Numbered from the stretch's first letter, positions 34,768 to 43,570 are shown. The stretch: DNA of 64,000 nucleotides from GWE2-40-63 sp050251815 (GCA_050251815.1 JBFWMB010000011.1:9007-73006); one strand, 5' to 3'. Numbers and translations: made by a program. The notes: generated by a model not told the origin, from the letters alone.

Positions 34768-35619
34768 TTAAGTTTTTCTAAAAATGGTCGGCTTTACACT
34801 TTTTAATGGAACATTCATATTGGTAATCGATTCAGAATGGCCTAAAAAGAAATATCCATCGGGTTTGAGTTTATTAACCAGTTTATTTATAACGTTTTCC
34901 TGGTTAGGTCGTTCGAAATAAATAAGTGCATTCCGGCAAAAAATAATATCAAAAGTGTCGTTAACATGGTAAGTTGTATCCATAAAATTCAGACGCTGAA
35001 ACAACACCTTGTCTCTTAAAGTTTTAATTACCCGAACCTGAGACAACTCTCGGTTTTTTGACCGCAAAAAATATTTCTTTTTTAAGTGGTTGGGTACAAT
35101 AGCTATTTTGTCTTCTTTATAAACAGCATTGGCACCTTGCTGAAGTACCTGGGTTGAAATGTCGGTAGCCAGTATGTGGTAGTCGAATCCCGGATTTTTT
35201 TCTTTAAATTCCTGCAAAACAATGGCCAGGGTATAAGGTTCCTCGCCCGATGAGCAGCCGGCGCTCCATACTTTGATAACTCCTCGTGTTCTGTTTTGGA
35301 CCAGCAAGGGTAATAACTCCTTTTCAAGAAATTCAAAATGAACGGGTTCCCTGTAAAAGTCAGTTTTATTGGTCGAAACCACGTCCATCATGTGAATGAT
35401 TTCATTTTCGCCCCCTTTGCTAAATACGTATTCTACGTAACTTTTAAAGTCGGGAATCTGAAGTTCTCTAAGTCTTTTTTGGAGGCGTCCCTGCAAAACA
35501 ATTTTTTTAGCCGGCGGCATTTTAATGCCATAATTTGATTGTATAAAATTGCTTAATTGGGTGAATTCTTTATCCGAAAGCGTAGAGCGATAAATATTTT
35601 GGAACATGTCGCGATCCAT
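34768..35619 (-). CDS. cheR: Chemotaxis protein methyltransferase CheR
   Basis: S-adenosylmethionine-dependent methylation of glutamates on chemoreceptors. 283 residues: N-terminal helical CheR domain (FTQLSNFIQSNYGIKM..., RLQKRLRELQI), a conserved 'TNKTDFYRE' motif, and a Rossmann SAM-binding domain with IKVWSAGCSSGEEPYTLA. The tail includes FDIIFCRNALIYF and YFFLGHSESI. The region between helices and SAM domain matches CheR proteins that also bind receptor tails, so a beta-subdomain that holds a C-terminal peptide is expected; this was not confirmed. ATG 35619 is 14 bp downstream of the cheW stop. Confidence 0.93.
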   Translation of the reverse strand: MDRDMFQNIYRSTLSDKEFTQLSNFIQSNYGIKMPPAKKIVLQGRLQKRLRELQIPDFKSYVEYVFSKGGENEIIHMMDVVSTNKTDFYREPVHFEFLEKELLPLLVQNRTRGVIKVWSAGCSSGEEPYTLAIVLQEFKEKNPGFDYHILATDISTQVLQQGANAVYKEDKIAIVPNHLKKKYFLRSKNRELSQVRVIKTLRDKVLFQRLNFMDTTYHVNDTFDIIFCRNALIYFERPNQENVINKLVNKLKPDGYFFLGHSESITNMNVPLKSVKPTIFRKT

Positions 35620-35633
35620 ATCCGGTACTTAGG

Positions 35634-36167
35634 TTATTTTTTAGCTTTATTTGTTTCTTCAACCAATTCGGTATTGTTTTCAACCTCTTTTGCAATAAGC
35701 AGTTCCTGGGTGTTAAATATTAAATCGATATTCAATAACATAATGAACCCTACCTCAAGTTTGTACATTCCCTGTATGAATTCTACCTTATATTTTGTAC
35801 CAATGGAGGGCGAAGCCTCAATTTCATGTTCCTTAATTTCGAGTACTTCGTCTACAGCATCAACCAGAATTCCGAGTTGGACATCTTCTTCATCGATGAT
35901 AACATTTAAAACAATAATACAGGTATTGGTAGTAAATTCGGTGGGAGGCATACCAAATTTAATGCGCATATCGATTACCGGCAACACATTTCCTCTAAGA
36001 TTAATTACACCTCGCATAAATTCCGGAGCATTAGGAACCTTGGTAATGGGTTTTAACTCGAGAATGGTGAGAACTTTGGCCACGTTAACGGCAAAAAATT
36101 CTTTTCCCAATTGAAACGATAAGAATGTAGTTATGTTTTCGTTTGTTTTTATTTCGTTTTCTTCCAT
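35634..36167 (-). CDS. cheW: Chemotaxis coupling protein CheW
   Basis: Links receptors to CheA. 177 residues from ATG 36167 (MEENEIKTNENITTFLSF), 1 bp after the cheA stop and 8 bp after a GGAGG sequence, one of the few SD-like sites in the window; the frame itself opens at TTG 36179. The two SH3-like beta domains carry LGKEFFAVNVAKVLTI, the RGVINLRGNVLPVIDMR motif and an IDEVLEIKEHEI segment. The C-terminus is longer and more acidic than in short CheW proteins. It is directly downstream of cheA and upstream of cheR. Confidence 0.92.
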   Translation of the reverse strand: MEENEIKTNENITTFLSFQLGKEFFAVNVAKVLTILELKPITKVPNAPEFMRGVINLRGNVLPVIDMRIKFGMPPTEFTTNTCIIVLNVIIDEEDVQLGILVDAVDEVLEIKEHEIEASPSIGTKYKVEFIQGMYKLEVGFIMLLNIDLIFNTQELLIAKEVENNTELVEETNKAKK

Positions 36168-36168
36168 A

Positions 36169-38220
36169 TTAACCTCCAACTTTTATTTCGCTGTTTGCAA
36201 ATTGTGTAATTAGTTTGTTGGTGTCCAATACCAGCGCAACGGTTCCATCGCCAAGAATTGTAGCGCCTGAAATGGATTGTTGATTCTTGTACATCTTGCC
36301 CAAAGGCTTAAGTACTGCCTGGTATTGTCCAATTATATTATCAACCGATAAACCAATGCGAACATCGCTGTATTGTACCACAATAACGTGTTCTGTTTCC
36401 GGTGGTGTACCATCAATTTCAAATAATTCTCTCAGGTTCAGATAAGCCACTTCGTTATCGTCGGTACGAATAAGGTGGTTGACTGCATTGAGTAAAGTTT
36501 CATGCTTGAATTCGTATACTTTGTCGACTGAAGACAAGGGAATAACAAATTTGGTTTCGCCAATCTGAACCAGTAAACCATCGATGATAGATAGGGTTAA
36601 AGGCAATCGGATGGTTATGGTGGTTCCTTTGTTTATTTCAGAATCAAGGTCAACTTCACCACGAATCTCTGCTATTTTACGTTTTACCACATCCATTCCA
36701 ACCCCGCGTCCGGAAACTTTGGTTACTTGTTTTGCCGTGCTAAACCCCGGAAGAAATACCAATTCAAGCGCTTCTTTTTTCGATAATTCAATATCGTCGG
36801 TAATAAGCCCTTTGCTGAGTGCGTGTTTTTTTATTTGTTCGGGATCAATACCTTTTCCATCGTCCGATATTTGAATAATTACATTGGTTCCCGAATAAAA
36901 AGCTTTTAGCAGGATGGTTGCTTTTGCCGGTTTTCCAAGTTTTTTTCGGTCAGCTTTCGATTCTATTCCATGATCCATACTGTTGCGTACAATATGCATT
37001 AAAGGGTCCGATAGCATTTCGATGATGTTCTTGTCAAGTTCTGTATCGGTTCCTTCGGTTTTGAAAACCACTTCTTTGTCGAGGTTTTGCGATAGTTCGC
37101 GCACCAAACGCTGAAAGCGGGTTAGCATATTTTCGATGGGAATCAGGCGGATGCTAAATACATCGTCGCGTAAACGGCGCGATATTTTCTCAACTTCTTC
37201 TGATATGGCCAATAAACCATTGGTTTCGGTTTCCTGGGCAAACAGACTTAAACGGGCCTGTATGGTTACCAATTCGCTCACCCAGTTTATCAGGTTGTCG
37301 AGTTTTTCTGACGAAACCCTGATACTACTTATGTTTGTGTCGGCTGTTGTGGCTCCAATTTTAGCCTGCAATTGGGTTTCTTTCTCTTTTTCGTAAATTT
37401 TTTCCAGGTCGTTGGTAAGGCTTACCAACTCGTCAATATTTATCTCTTGTTTGTTTTGGACGGCTTTTTCAATAATTCCTATGAATGAATTTTCCTCAAT
37501 CAGGTTGAGTTCTGAGATTTTTTTTACGGTTAAATCGCATTGGTCGTCGGCAAAAATAAAAACTTCGCTAATGGCATTAATCCCCTGATTGGTTGCTAAA
37601 AATATGTCCCAGTAAATATAACAGTTGGCGGGTTCCAAAACGTCAATTCCCGGAAGTTTGTCGAATCGGGGAAACACCATGGCTTGTCCTAAATCAACCA
37701 GTTCGTCAATTAGGTAGAGCGGGTTGGTTCCATAGTTAAAAATGTTGGGGTGGGGCTTAAAACTGATGTAATAGGTTGCGTGTTCTTTGTTGTTTCGGGG
37801 TGTCATGGGCTGCATGGTTTTTGCGTTTTCTTCGCCCATTACGTTTTCGTTTATAATCTCAAGTATTTTGTTAAGTAAGAGATCGTGCTGTACCCGGTTG
37901 GTTTTTTCAGAATCATCTTTTTCCTGAACCAGACTACGCAAGTGATCGACCGACGCCAGGGTGACATTCAGTATATCATTGTTTATGGCCAGTTTGTTTG
38001 TACGGATTAAATCGTAGATGTTTTCGAGGTGATGCGTAAACTTGTCCATTTTATTGAACCCAAACATTGCACTTCCACCTTTGAGTGAATGCATTACCCT
38101 GAAAATCTGTTGGATTAATTCCACATTGTTGGGTTGGCTTTCGAGCTCAAGAAGTACCTTTTCCAGTTCGTTTATTAGGTCGTTTGCCTCTTCAACGAAT
38201 TTTTCTCTGAACTTTTCCAT
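36169..38220 (-). CDS. cheA: Chemotaxis histidine kinase CheA
   Basis: 683 residues. The N-terminal Hpt domain contains IFRVMHSLKGGSAMFGF with phospho-acceptor His44. A middle region follows, then a dimerization/P3 segment (SSEKLDNLINWVSELVTI), the HATPase domain with PLMHIVRNSMDHGIE (N box), ISDDGKGIDPE (G1) and VSGRGVGMDVVK (G2), and a C-terminal CheW-like regulatory domain. Autophosphorylates His44 and passes the phosphate to CheY and CheB. It shares the A of a TAATG with the cheY stop: cheA ATG 38220 overlaps the cheY TAA. All catalytic residues look intact. Confidence 0.94.
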   Translation of the reverse strand: MEKFREKFVEEANDLINELEKVLLELESQPNNVELIQQIFRVMHSLKGGSAMFGFNKMDKFTHHLENIYDLIRTNKLAINNDILNVTLASVDHLRSLVQEKDDSEKTNRVQHDLLLNKILEIINENVMGEENAKTMQPMTPRNNKEHATYYISFKPHPNIFNYGTNPLYLIDELVDLGQAMVFPRFDKLPGIDVLEPANCYIYWDIFLATNQGINAISEVFIFADDQCDLTVKKISELNLIEENSFIGIIEKAVQNKQEINIDELVSLTNDLEKIYEKEKETQLQAKIGATTADTNISSIRVSSEKLDNLINWVSELVTIQARLSLFAQETETNGLLAISEEVEKISRRLRDDVFSIRLIPIENMLTRFQRLVRELSQNLDKEVVFKTEGTDTELDKNIIEMLSDPLMHIVRNSMDHGIESKADRKKLGKPAKATILLKAFYSGTNVIIQISDDGKGIDPEQIKKHALSKGLITDDIELSKKEALELVFLPGFSTAKQVTKVSGRGVGMDVVKRKIAEIRGEVDLDSEINKGTTITIRLPLTLSIIDGLLVQIGETKFVIPLSSVDKVYEFKHETLLNAVNHLIRTDDNEVAYLNLRELFEIDGTPPETEHVIVVQYSDVRIGLSVDNIIGQYQAVLKPLGKMYKNQQSISGATILGDGTVALVLDTNKLITQFANSEIKVGG

Positions 38221-38585
38221 TATCTTACAACTTTTTGTATGGCGGCTAATAATTTTTCAGGTACAAAAGGCTTTATTATCCAACCGGTTGCACCTGCTTC
38301 TTTGGCTTCCATCTTTTTTGCCGTTTGCGATTCTGTGGTTAAAAACAGGATGGGAACAAATTGGTAATCAGGTTTTGAACGTACGTTTTTAATAAATTCA
38401 ATACCATCCATATTTGGCATGTGCAAGTCAGTAATAATCAAGTCGAGATTACTACCGTCTAAAAATTTCAGGGCATCCTGCCCGTCGACGCCTTTTAATA
38501 CGTCATGTCCGGCGTTTTCGAGGGTAAAGCTAACCACTTCGCGTATACTTTCGGAATCGTCAACAATTAAAATTCGTTTTCCCAT
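38220..38585 (-). CDS. cheY: Single-domain response regulator CheY
   Basis: 121 residues, a bare receiver domain: acidic pair Asp9/Asp10, phospho-Asp53 in IITDLHMPNMDG, Thr-Thr in LFLTTES, Lys in IIKPFVPEKL. The GATGWIIKPF segment is typical of CheY-like proteins that act by direct protein contacts. It is encoded directly upstream of and overlapping cheA, so CheA is the likely phosphodonor. What CheY binds is unknown; no flagellar genes are present in the window. Confidence 0.9.
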   Translation of the reverse strand: MGKRILIVDDSESIREVVSFTLENAGHDVLKGVDGQDALKFLDGSNLDLIITDLHMPNMDGIEFIKNVRSKPDYQFVPILFLTTESQTAKKMEAKEAGATGWIIKPFVPEKLLAAIQKVVR

Positions 38586-38611
38586 TTTAAAATGGATTTT
38601 AGGTTTGTTAA

Positions 38612-38920
38612 TTACAATAGGTTTGATAGTCCCGCTTTTGCAAACAGGTTTTCAATATCTTCAGGCAGGTTTAAATGAAACTCAGTTTCAATTTTATTTG
38701 CTATGCAGGTATTTTCTAGGGCTTTGAGCAGTTGAATAGTCGATACATCGGCATCTTCAACTTTTGACAGGGTAATTATTATTTTTTTACTGCCTTTGGT
38801 AGCTTTTTGAAGCTCTTTATGCAACTCAGTCATGTGGGCAACGTTTAGTTTCCCTTGCAGCGTCAGGTTGGTAGTGCCGGCACTGTTGTCCTTGGTGGCA
38901 GTGAGAGTAAACTCTTTCAT
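38612..38920 (-). CDS. STAS-domain protein (anti-sigma-factor-antagonist-like)
   Basis: 102 residues. The fold is the STAS sandwich: strand NLTLQGKLNVAHM, helix ELHKELQKA, strand KIIITLSKV and a phosphorylation-loop equivalent ADVSTIQLLKAL. Ser60 in D-V-S-T-I is at the position that carries phosphate in SpoIIAA-type proteins. A stand-alone STAS protein next to cheY is found in some chemosensory clusters, where it may control localisation or a partner switch. It lies 26 bp ahead of cheY and 42 bp after the coiled-coil gene. Confidence 0.85.
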   Translation of the reverse strand: MKEFTLTATKDNSAGTTNLTLQGKLNVAHMTELHKELQKATKGSKKIIITLSKVEDADVSTIQLLKALENTCIANKIETEFHLNLPEDIENLFAKAGLSNLL

Positions 38921-38962
38921 AGGTAGAAGCTTAATTTTTGAAACTTAATCGTTTAAATATAT

Positions 38963-40765
38963 TTAAAATAATTCAATATCATCGTTTAAATCATCATTGT
39001 TTTGTTGGCTGTTTATTTCTGAAATACCTCCTGTTTCAACCATTTGCTGATGAATATCGCGTTCACTCTGCATGGTATAGAGTTTTTCTATTTGTTTAAG
39101 TATTTCTTTGTTGTCGCCAATAAATGATTTAAGGTTGTCGTAATTTACTTTTTTATTGATTTCGTTCAAAAAGGTTACAATTTCTTCGATAGTATTTTTA
39201 AAGTAATTGTAATACTCGATACTTTTAAAACTTGATGTGATTTCAGATGCTATTTTTAAGCTCAAACTACCGTGTTGCTGAGCTACTTGTTTTATATAAT
39301 TAAAACTGCTCGATAAGGACAACAGGTTGTCGTGAATACTGATGTCATTTTTTTGATTCGTGTTGAATGGACTGAGTAAATCCTGCAAACTGGCAAAATG
39401 GTGTGTGATTTGATTCAGATTGGTTTTTAATGAATTGGAGTTCATTTGCAGTTCTGATAACAACAATAACAAACGGCGCATAAGTTCATGACCAAAGTTT
39501 TTACCATTGGCTTTAATTAACCCCTCAAAGTGTTTAATTTCCCCACGCAGGTTTTTTTCACTGATGAAAATTTCGCTGAATTCTTTTTTGAGCGAATAAT
39601 AAACATCAAAAAGCCCGTTTATTTTATTGAGTGATTGAATCCAATCCTCTTCCGACTGGCTCATGAAATTAAAATAATGTTGTTGTGCTTCCTTTGCTTC
39701 GTTAATAAACACATCTTCAAACTGATTGCTGTTTGAAATAATCACATTGTACAGGTTGTTCATCTCCTTCATCTCGCGCCCAACTTCAACCAGTTTGTTG
39801 GTGATTTTTTCAATTGAAGTTTGATAATCCTTATTGGTGTATAACAGCTGGGCTACCTGAATATCGGTTATCTCAGGAATTTTTGCAATAAAACCCAACT
39901 GGTTTTCCAGACTTTTATCGGGTGTTTCTGATTCTTTTAAATCGCTAAGACCTTTAATCAGTTCCTTTTGCGAGGTTTGGATGTGTTCCATTTTTTGCCT
40001 GATGATGTCATGGTACTGAATGTTTGTAATTATTTCACCCATGTTGGCAAAGCAGTTTTGGGTTCTGCGATTTAACTCACCAATATAATCGTCGGACCAA
40101 TATTCGTCGAATAGTATTTTTTTAATCTGAACGGAAAGTTTTCGGAGTAGCTCGCTCGTTTCTTTAATACCCTGGGTTTTGGTTATGCATAAATTGTCTT
40201 TTAATTCAATTATCTGATTGTTCAGTGATTCGGATCCGGAACTTACCACCTCAAATCTTTGTTGAATAGTGTCAATGCTTTGATTTAGTGTGTTTACACT
40301 GCTTTGTAATTCGGCTTTATTGGGCAGGTTAATGTAGGTAAAATGTAGTTTTAAATTGGCCAGCAGGTATTTTAAGGTTATCAGGTTTTGTTTGTAATTG
40401 TTAAAGGGGACAATAATTAAATCGAGTTGCGAAAAGGTAAGCGTTAGAATATCTTCAATCTGTTTGCCAGTTTCTTTAATTTGAGCAATGTTTTTTTGCT
40501 GATTCTGATTTTTCTTATTTAATTGTTCTGCAAACTTATTCAGTTCTTTTTTAAAAAAAGTGCTTATGGTAGTATTGTTATCTGCAATTTCTTTTATATG
40601 CTTGTAATAATCTTTAAGCAATTTGTTAAAGAACAAAAAATCTTTGGAGCTGATGGTATGTAACGACCCAATTTTTTGATCGATGGTGTTGAGTGTATCA
40701 ATTATTTCCTGACGAGGAAAAACTTTTAGGAATTCGTTTAAATTATTACTTTCGGGCTGGCTCAT
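38963..40765 (-). CDS. Large coiled-coil protein with a CheZ-type D-x-x-x-Q motif and a CheY/CheR-tail-like C-terminus
   Basis: 600 residues, nearly all alpha-helical, soluble, first gene of the Che operon. At 249-262 it reads IQYHDIIRQKMEHI: Asp253 and Gln257 have the D-x-x-x-Q spacing of the CheZ catalytic pair (D143/Q147 in E. coli, in FQDLTGQVIKRM), with matching flanking hydrophobics. A second, decayed copy is at 516-529 (IEYYNYFKNTIEEI), with Asn at both key positions, 267 residues later. So the protein looks like a duplication, one half keeping the motif. The tail DDLNDDIELF is acidic and ends like the GAF/PAS protein. A CheY-P phosphatase role is inferred, not shown. Confidence 0.8.
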   Translation of the reverse strand: MSQPESNNLNEFLKVFPRQEIIDTLNTIDQKIGSLHTISSKDFLFFNKLLKDYYKHIKEIADNNTTISTFFKKELNKFAEQLNKKNQNQQKNIAQIKETGKQIEDILTLTFSQLDLIIVPFNNYKQNLITLKYLLANLKLHFTYINLPNKAELQSSVNTLNQSIDTIQQRFEVVSSGSESLNNQIIELKDNLCITKTQGIKETSELLRKLSVQIKKILFDEYWSDDYIGELNRRTQNCFANMGEIITNIQYHDIIRQKMEHIQTSQKELIKGLSDLKESETPDKSLENQLGFIAKIPEITDIQVAQLLYTNKDYQTSIEKITNKLVEVGREMKEMNNLYNVIISNSNQFEDVFINEAKEAQQHYFNFMSQSEEDWIQSLNKINGLFDVYYSLKKEFSEIFISEKNLRGEIKHFEGLIKANGKNFGHELMRRLLLLLSELQMNSNSLKTNLNQITHHFASLQDLLSPFNTNQKNDISIHDNLLSLSSSFNYIKQVAQQHGSLSLKIASEITSSFKSIEYYNYFKNTIEEIVTFLNEINKKVNYDNLKSFIGDNKEILKQIEKLYTMQSERDIHQQMVETGGISEINSQQNNDDLNDDIELF

Positions 40766-40880
40766 GGCATTTGTTTTTTACTATAAACTAAAAAAACGAG
40801 ATAAATGTTTAATGTAACAATAATTATCCAATTATATATATTAGATAAACAAGCAAACCAAGATACTTAAACTTCATAAA

Positions 40881-41261
40881 ATGGCAAAACCTGTTTTGTT
40901 AATTGTTGACGATATTTTTGTTAATCGTGTGTTGTTGGGTGAAATAGCCCGTGAAATTGGCTGCGAATTCAAAATGGCCGGCAATGGTAAGGAGGCTATT
41001 GGTTTACTGGAGCAAGTTCATTTTGATATGGTATTAATGGACATTGAAATGCCGGTAATGAATGGTTTAGAAACCACAAAGTATATCCGCAATCTTTCTA
41101 ACAAATCCTTAGCTGCTATTCCTATTGTGGCGCTTACAGCACACAATCCAAACGATTTTTTCGATGAATTTAATTCAGTAGGATTCGACGAGCTACTTAC
41201 CAAACCTTATTTAATTTCCAAGATTCAGTCGGTTGTTGAAAAGTTTTGTATGAATAAATAA
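40881..41261 (+). CDS. Single-domain response regulator (receiver), divergent from the Che operon
   Basis: 126 residues: acidic pair Asp10/Asp11, phospho-Asp54 in MVLMDIEMPVMNGLE, Thr in VALTAHNP, Lys in LLTKPY. The DIEMPVMNG and ALTAHN segments resemble receivers of hybrid kinases more than classic CheY. It starts 115 bp from the first gene of the leftward Che operon and may share that intergenic promoter region. The region contains no obvious TAnnTTTG match. It may be a phosphate sink or a second output for CheA. Confidence 0.85.
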   Translation: MAKPVLLIVDDIFVNRVLLGEIAREIGCEFKMAGNGKEAIGLLEQVHFDMVLMDIEMPVMNGLETTKYIRNLSNKSLAAIPIVALTAHNPNDFFDEFNSVGFDELLTKPYLISKIQSVVEKFCMNK

Positions 41262-41283
41262 ACCGGCAGTTTGCTGCCGGTTT
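41260..41283. terminator. Bidirectional terminator between receiver gene and transketolase
   Basis: AAACCGGCAG-TTTG-CTGCCGGTTT: a perfect 10 bp stem beginning at the receiver stop. It serves the rightward receiver gene and the leftward transketolase (stop at 41295). Confidence 0.85.
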
Positions 41284-41294
41284 ATCCAATCTAT

Positions 41295-43331
41295 TTATAA
41301 TTGTTTTAAATAATCTAACGCCTTTGTTTTAACATTCTCAGCGGTAAATCCCAGTTTTACATCCAAAACGGTATAGGGTGCTGAGTGACCAAAATGATTT
41401 AGTCCGACAACGGTTCCAATTGATCCAACTAAACCTTGCAAGGTTGAGGGCAATCCGGCGGTTAAGCCCAGTGTAGGTGTTTTAGCCGGAAGAACCGTGT
41501 GTTGGTATTCAGCCGGTTGTTGGCGGAATAGTCCTTCTGAGATGGCCGAAACCACTTTTACGTTTAAATTATGCTCCTGACGTAAAAGGTCTGCTCCGGC
41601 AATCAAAGTAGCAACTTCCGATCCATTGCCAACAAAAATAATATCCGGATTCTCACAATCCTGAACAACATAAGCTCCTTTAGCTGCTTTTAAAGCCGAT
41701 TCAAAGGCCTTATCGGTCACAACAGGCAGGTTGGTAATGTTTTGACGCGAAAGAATTAACGCTGTGGGGGTCTTACTGTTTTCCATGGCAAGTTTCCAGG
41801 CTACCGTAGTTTCATTCACATCGGCCGGACGCAGCGCCAATAAACTTGGTATGCCCGAATGGTTGTGCAACTGTTCCATTAAACGTATTTGTGCCTCTTG
41901 CTCAACCGGCTGATGCGTTGGGCCATCCTCACCAACACGGAATGCGTCGTGGGTCCAGATGTATTTTACCGGTAATTCCATTAAAGCGGCCATACGCACG
42001 GCAGGTTTCATGTAATCTGAAAAAACGAAAAAGGTTCCGCAGGCAACAAACAAACCACCATGTGCAGCAATTCCATTCGAAATAGCAGCTAGTGTAAGTT
42101 CGGCCACACCGGCTTGCAGGAACTTTCCGGTAAAATCGCCTTTGCTAAAAGCTTTGGTTTTTTTCAGGTAAGCTTCGGTTTTGTCTGAATCGGCCAAATC
42201 GGCTGAGGCTACAATTAAATTATCAACTTTGTCGGCAAGTACCGCCAATACATTTGCCGAAGCAGCACGCGTGGCCTGGTTTTCTTTTTGAACAATCTCA
42301 GCGTAATTAATGGCAGGTGCTGATCCACTTAGGAATTGATCGAGTTTAGCTGCAAGTTCAGGGTTTGCTTTACGCCATTGCGTTTCGGTTTGCTGATGCG
42401 CTTTTACCTCAGCTTCTTTTTCAATTTGAACTTTTTTGTATAATTCTTTTACTTCGTCAAAAATTACAAACGGGTTATCCGGATTTCCGCCCAGGTTTGC
42501 AATGGTTTTGGCAAACGAAGCACCCGCTGCTGAGATGGGTTGACCATGCGTTTTGGTTTGTCTTTCAAAATTATCTCCCGCATCGGTAATACAACCTTTA
42601 CCCATAATGGTTTTGCCAATAATCAAGGTTGGTTTTTCTTTTTCAACATGAGCTTTTTTTAGTGCGGCACGAATTTCATCGGCATTGTTGCCGTTGATGG
42701 TCAATACATTCCATCCCCAGGCTTTGTATTTTGCTTCGGTATCTTCAGAAGTTACAACCGATGTGGTTGTCGAAAGCTGTATGTCATTGGAATCGTAAAA
42801 CATAATCAGGTTCGAAAGCCCCAGATGACCGGCTATACGTCCGGCACCCTGCGAAATTTCTTCCTGAATTCCTCCGTCCGAAATAAAAGTATAGGTTTTA
42901 TGGGCCATCCATTCGCCAAAGCGGGCAACCATAAAGCGTTCTGCAATTGCTGCTCCAACTGCCATGGTATGCCCTTGGCCTAAGGGGCCTGAGGTGTTTT
43001 CAATTCCTCTTTGAATATCACGTTCGGGATGACCCGGTGTTACGCTTCCCCACTGGCGGAATTGCTCTAAATCGGTGGTATCAAAAGCTCCGGTTAATGT
43101 GAGTTGTGCATACAACATGGGCGACATGTGACCCGGATCGAGAAAAAAGCGATCGCGAAATGGCCATGCCCTGTTGTTAGGGTCGTATCTTAGAAATTCG
43201 CTATACAAAATATTTATAAAGTCGGCTCCGCCCATAGCTCCACCCGGATGTCCCGATTTGGCTTTTTCTACCATAGCGGCCGATAAAATTCTGATGTTGT
43301 CGGCGGCTTTGTTTGTTGCAGTGTTAGTCAT
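41295..43331 (-). CDS. tkt: Transketolase
   Basis: Thiamin-diphosphate enzyme of the non-oxidative pentose phosphate pathway; moves two-carbon units between sugar phosphates. 678 residues, full length. Thiamin/substrate segments: KSGHPGGAMGGADF, GHPERDIQRGIENTSGPLGQ (contains the conserved GPLGQG) and the ThDP Mg site around SDGGIQEEISQG; then an internal pyrimidine domain with THDAFRVGEDGPTHQPVEQ. It uses the xylulose 5-phosphate made by xylB, although the two are 35 kb apart. It needs the cofactor whose importer may be the TPP-controlled receptor at 10927-13371. Confidence 0.93.
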   Translation of the reverse strand: MTNTATNKAADNIRILSAAMVEKAKSGHPGGAMGGADFINILYSEFLRYDPNNRAWPFRDRFFLDPGHMSPMLYAQLTLTGAFDTTDLEQFRQWGSVTPGHPERDIQRGIENTSGPLGQGHTMAVGAAIAERFMVARFGEWMAHKTYTFISDGGIQEEISQGAGRIAGHLGLSNLIMFYDSNDIQLSTTTSVVTSEDTEAKYKAWGWNVLTINGNNADEIRAALKKAHVEKEKPTLIIGKTIMGKGCITDAGDNFERQTKTHGQPISAAGASFAKTIANLGGNPDNPFVIFDEVKELYKKVQIEKEAEVKAHQQTETQWRKANPELAAKLDQFLSGSAPAINYAEIVQKENQATRAASANVLAVLADKVDNLIVASADLADSDKTEAYLKKTKAFSKGDFTGKFLQAGVAELTLAAISNGIAAHGGLFVACGTFFVFSDYMKPAVRMAALMELPVKYIWTHDAFRVGEDGPTHQPVEQEAQIRLMEQLHNHSGIPSLLALRPADVNETTVAWKLAMENSKTPTALILSRQNITNLPVVTDKAFESALKAAKGAYVVQDCENPDIIFVGNGSEVATLIAGADLLRQEHNLNVKVVSAISEGLFRQQPAEYQHTVLPAKTPTLGLTAGLPSTLQGLVGSIGTVVGLNHFGHSAPYTVLDVKLGFTAENVKTKALDYLKQL

Positions 43332-43570
43332 CGTTTTTAAGATTTTATCAAAAAATTACTATTTATTTGTATGTGTTCGGTTGTATTAACAAGTTGTTGC
43401 GTCAAAGGTTACCTAATGTTTTTTAAGTTCGAAGCCGTACAAAATTATCTTTTATTTGTTAAAGTACCATATTTTAAATCGTTTTGTCAGGATATTTCTA
43501 TGTACCATTTACTTGGCGCAATTATTATATTGAGAAGATATTTTTTAGCTATACTTGAATTGAATTCCCC

